Shown: piece after piece, positions 62,041 through 64,000 of the stretch
Layout: each line of letters begins with the position of its first letter
Position numbering within the stretch: the stretch's first letter is position 1
DNA from: Bin87 sp965116785
GTDB lineage: Bacteria; Chloroflexota; Dehalococcoidia; Lucifugimonadales; UBA3495
Length of the DNA: 64,000 nt
NCBI GenBank assembly: GCA_965116785.1
Contig: OZ220731.1
Coordinates: 434,001-498,000, forward strand
Reading direction: 5' to 3'
Translations under genes and position numbers: made by a program
The notes under the pieces: model-generated
Told to the model about the DNA's origin: nothing
The model's input: only the letters and a program-made list of their open reading frames with translations
Database searches by the model: none

Positions 62041-62351
62041 TGACCGCTGCCCAAGAAATCGACCCAATCGCCCCGGAGGACGGGGCTATTGTGGAGTTGG
62101 TAGCGCGCGTGGTATCCAGCGGCGACCAGTTTTTGGCTACTGTGGACGGCTTGGAACTGCAGAGCAGCGGACGCACTCGCGAGGCCGCGGAGAACGGGCT
62201 CGTCCAGGTGATGCGGGGCTGGCTGGAACGCCAGGACACGGTCGGCCGCTTGGGACAGGCTCTCGGCAGAGATGACTTGGCCGAGGAAACCGAGATAGTG
62301 CTGCGGTTTGATGACGAGCACCCTTCGGACGGTCAATCGGCCGGTGTGTGA
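62040..62351 (+). CDS. Small HicB-like-fold hypothetical protein
   Basis: This 103-residue protein starts at GTG 62040, overlapping the nuoC stop by one base, so it is translated in step with nuoC. The middle (VARVVSSGDQFLATVDGLELQSSGRTREAAENGLVQVMRGWLE) has a ligand-type antitoxin fold pattern (beta strand, G..GxT..EA..N helix) seen in HicB-like proteins. No HicA toxin is present, and the next gene has a similar fold. It probably is not a toxin-antitoxin unit. Function unknown; position between nuoC and nuoD is unusual. Confidence 0.65.
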   Translation: MTAAQEIDPIAPEDGAIVELVARVVSSGDQFLATVDGLELQSSGRTREAAENGLVQVMRGWLERQDTVGRLGQALGRDDLAEETEIVLRFDDEHPSDGQSAGV

Positions 62352-62354
62352 TTC

Positions 62355-62657
62355 ATGGATCGCATCGTGTACGAAATCGAAGCCATGCGGGTAGCCTCCG
62401 GTTGGGAGGCGCGGTGCCCGGAACTCGAAGTGACTGCTTTCGGCGACAGCCAGGAAGACGCGCGCACCGCCCTCCGGCGGCGAGTGGCGGACTATCTGGA
62501 AGACTGCGAGGAAATGGGCGTGCTGGACGAAGTGCTCATCGAGGCCGGCTTCTACGACAACGGTGAGGCCTGGATGAGCGCCCGCGTGGAGCCGCCGCAG
62601 CCCAACCTGCGTTTCATCGGATCGCCGTTTCCCGAAAGCCGGGAGCCGTCGGCCTGA
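62355..62657 (+). CDS. Small HicB-like-fold hypothetical protein
   Basis: A 100-residue protein. IVYEIEAMRVASGWEARCPELEVTAFGDSQEDARTALRRRVADYLE fits the type II HicB-like fold: strand, W.A.CPEL strand, then G.s.EEA...L helix. It begins three bases after the previous gene at ATG 62355 and ends 33 bases before nuoD. The two proteins share the fold but little sequence identity by eye. Because they sit in the nuo transcript, an assembly or regulatory role linked to complex I is imaginable, but not shown. Confidence 0.7.
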   Translation: MDRIVYEIEAMRVASGWEARCPELEVTAFGDSQEDARTALRRRVADYLEDCEEMGVLDEVLIEAGFYDNGEAWMSARVEPPQPNLRFIGSPFPESREPSA

Positions 62658-62690
62658 TGGCCTGACTGCCGGTCGCAATTCTGCGGAACA

Positions 62691-63842
62691 ATGGCTGATA
62701 CTACCGCTATGGCTGACCAGGTATCCGACGGTGTCCGTGAGGGCACCCAGCCGGTGGAGATGCTGCTCAACATGGGGCCGCAGCATCCGTCGACGCACGG
62801 CGTGTTCCGCATGGTGCTCTGGGTGGACGGCGAGAAAGTGGTCGACGTGGAGCCGCACATCGGCTACCTGCATCGGGGCTCCGAGAAACTGTGCGAGGGC
62901 GAACAGTATCACCAGGTGGTCACGCTATTCGACCGGCTCGACTATATAGGCAACTTCAACAACGAGCTGGCGTACTGCATGGCCGTGGAAAAGCTGATGG
63001 GTCTGGAGGTGCCGGAGCGGGCCGAGTACATACGCGTGATCCTGTGCGAGCTGAACCGCATCGCCAGCCACCTGTTGTACGTGGGCACGATGGGCCTGGA
63101 CGCCGGGGCCATGACACCGGTGATGTTCTCCTTCCGCGGCCGCGAGCGGGTACAGGCGCTGTTCGAGGCCGTATCCGGTGCGCGCATGATGCACAACTAC
63201 TTCCGCATCGGCGGGCTCAAGGAGGACGTGCCCGACAACTTTCGCCAGTTGGTGGATGAGTTGATGCCCCTGCTCCGGGACGACGTGGAGCAGAGCGACC
63301 GCATATTGACCTTCAACGAGATCTTCCTGTCCCGCCTCAAGGACGTGAGCCCGATCAGCGCCGACGAGGCCATTGCCCTGGGACTCACCGGTCCCCTGCT
63401 GCGGGCCTGCGGGTACGAGTACGACGTCCGCAAGGCTCAGCCCTACTCCATCTACGACCGGTTTGACTTCGAGGTGCCGGTGGGGCTGGATGGGGACTGC
63501 TGGGACCGTCATTGGGTGCGCGTACAGGAGATGTACCAGTCGCTGCGGATCGTGGAACAGGCAATGGAGCAACTGCCCGAAGGACCGGTGTCGTCATCGC
63601 TGGGCCGCCGGTTGATCCGTCCTCCCGCCGGCGAGGCCTACGTGCGCGCCGAGAACCCCCGCGGCGAGATCGGCGTCTACCTCGTCAGCGACGGGACTGA
63701 TAAGCCTTACCGGGTCAAGGTGCGCCCGCCTTCTTTCTGCAACCTCTCCGCTCTGCGCCGGCTGCTGGCGGACACTTGGCTGGCGGACAGCGTGGTGGTG
63801 CTCGGTTCGCTCGACATCGTCCTGGGCGAGGTGGACCGGTGA
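62691..63842 (+). CDS. nuoD: NADH-quinone oxidoreductase subunit D
   Basis: The 383-residue 49-kDa-type subunit lies at the quinone site. Diagnostic pieces are MGPQHPSTHGVFRMVLWVDGEKV, HIGYLHRGSEKLCEGEQYHQVVTLFDRLDYIGNFNNELAYC, RIASHLLYVGTMGLDAGAMTP, and YDVRKAQPYSIYDRFDFEVPVG. The C-terminal end VVLGSLDIVLGEVDR is complete. ATG 62691 is the likely start; a second ATG at 62709 is close. The stop overlaps the next gene as GTGA. Confidence 0.95.
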   Translation: MADTTAMADQVSDGVREGTQPVEMLLNMGPQHPSTHGVFRMVLWVDGEKVVDVEPHIGYLHRGSEKLCEGEQYHQVVTLFDRLDYIGNFNNELAYCMAVEKLMGLEVPERAEYIRVILCELNRIASHLLYVGTMGLDAGAMTPVMFSFRGRERVQALFEAVSGARMMHNYFRIGGLKEDVPDNFRQLVDELMPLLRDDVEQSDRILTFNEIFLSRLKDVSPISADEAIALGLTGPLLRACGYEYDVRKAQPYSIYDRFDFEVPVGLDGDCWDRHWVRVQEMYQSLRIVEQAMEQLPEGPVSSSLGRRLIRPPAGEAYVRAENPRGEIGVYLVSDGTDKPYRVKVRPPSFCNLSALRRLLADTWLADSVVVLGSLDIVLGEVDR

Positions 63843-64000
63843 ATTTTCTCGTAAGCCTGGCTTGGAGCGCACTCGGCCTCGCGATCATGTTTGCCGTGCT
63901 ATCGGTGGTTGTTCTGTCCATGGTCTGGCTGGAACGCAAGGCTTTGGGTCGCCTGCAGTTGCGCTATGGGCCGACCCGCACCGGGCTGTTTGGGTTGATG
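63839..64000 (+). CDS. nuoH: NADH-quinone oxidoreductase subunit H (3' end outside window)
   Basis: From GTG 63839 (overlapping the nuoD stop by four bases) 54 residues are visible to the window end. MNFLVSLAWSALGLAIMFAV forms helix 1, followed by VWLERKALGRLQLRYGPTRTG, which is the conserved cytosolic ER(K)..GR.Q.R.GP signature of NuoH. The gene continues out of the window. Confidence 0.9.
   Translation, partial: MNFLVSLAWSALGLAIMFAVLSVVVLSMVWLERKALGRLQLRYGPTRTGLFGLM

Noticed and set aside
62040..62657. HicAB toxin-antitoxin module
   Set aside because: Both genes look like the HicB-type fold; there is no HicA toxin with its small dsRBD-like fold.

Overview
The window is about 64 kb of GC-rich, gene-dense bacterial DNA without phage, transposase or CRISPR signals. 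Gene content points to a Chloroflexota bacterium of the SAR202/Dehalococcoidia kind, often seen in marine metagenomes: many flavin-dependent oxygenases (Baeyer-Villiger type, luciferase-like, acyl-CoA-dehydrogenase-like), EthD-like and cupin proteins, CoA transferase, Pro/Thr-rich lipoproteins and a nuo operon. This assignment is inference from gene content; no rRNA or marker phylogeny was available.

Layout. 1-8.9 kb: end of a MetE-like gene, a PNPOx-like protein, tRNA-Ser, an acyl-CoA-dehydrogenase-like flavoprotein, a two-repeat EthD-like protein, a Baeyer-Villiger monooxygenase, two paired MFS transporters with a coupled small protein, a cupin. 9-13 kb: oligopeptide-type ABC transporter (binding protein and two permeases, no ATPases). 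13-20 kb: valS, a Pro/Thr-rich lipoprotein, aroE-aroC, and a luciferase-like gene broken by a frameshift. 20-26 kb: a single-cluster ferredoxin and four tandem cytochrome P450 genes, three of them with their own terminators. 26-35 kb: a DsbA-like gene with an in-frame TGA, rnc, pdxS-pdxT, an R3H/AAA ATPase, tmk, a SelW-like gene with an in-frame TGA, cysC, ilvE, plsY. 35-47 kb: EamA transporter, arylsulfotransferase-like protein, CoA transferase A/B, HAD and metallo-beta-lactamase hydrolases, amidohydrolase, PEP mutase/isocitrate lyase-like protein, aldo/keto reductase, a lipoprotein metallopeptidase, an atypical SDR, tRNA-Gly. 47-53 kb: a catabolic-looking run (two luciferase-like enzymes, D-hydroxyacid dehydrogenase, quinone oxidoreductase, methyltransferase). 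53-60 kb: speD-speE, thioesterase-trmD, amidohydrolase, TolB-like lipoprotein, flavin reductase-like protein, and a CinA-like/nucleotidylyltransferase fusion. 60-64 kb: nuoA-B-C, two small HicB-like genes, nuoD, and the start of nuoH.

The most notable result is two genes whose reading frames cross a single TGA exactly where the family has a redox-active cysteine: the CxxU position of a SelW/Rdx protein (32061..32348, minus) and the active-site Cys of a DsbA-like protein (26357..26989). Both have a good ribosome-binding site and start codon upstream, an uninterrupted conserved frame downstream, and a hairpin just after the TGA that is compatible with a bacterial SECIS element. Together they suggest that this organism decodes UGA as selenocysteine. 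No sel genes lie in the window.
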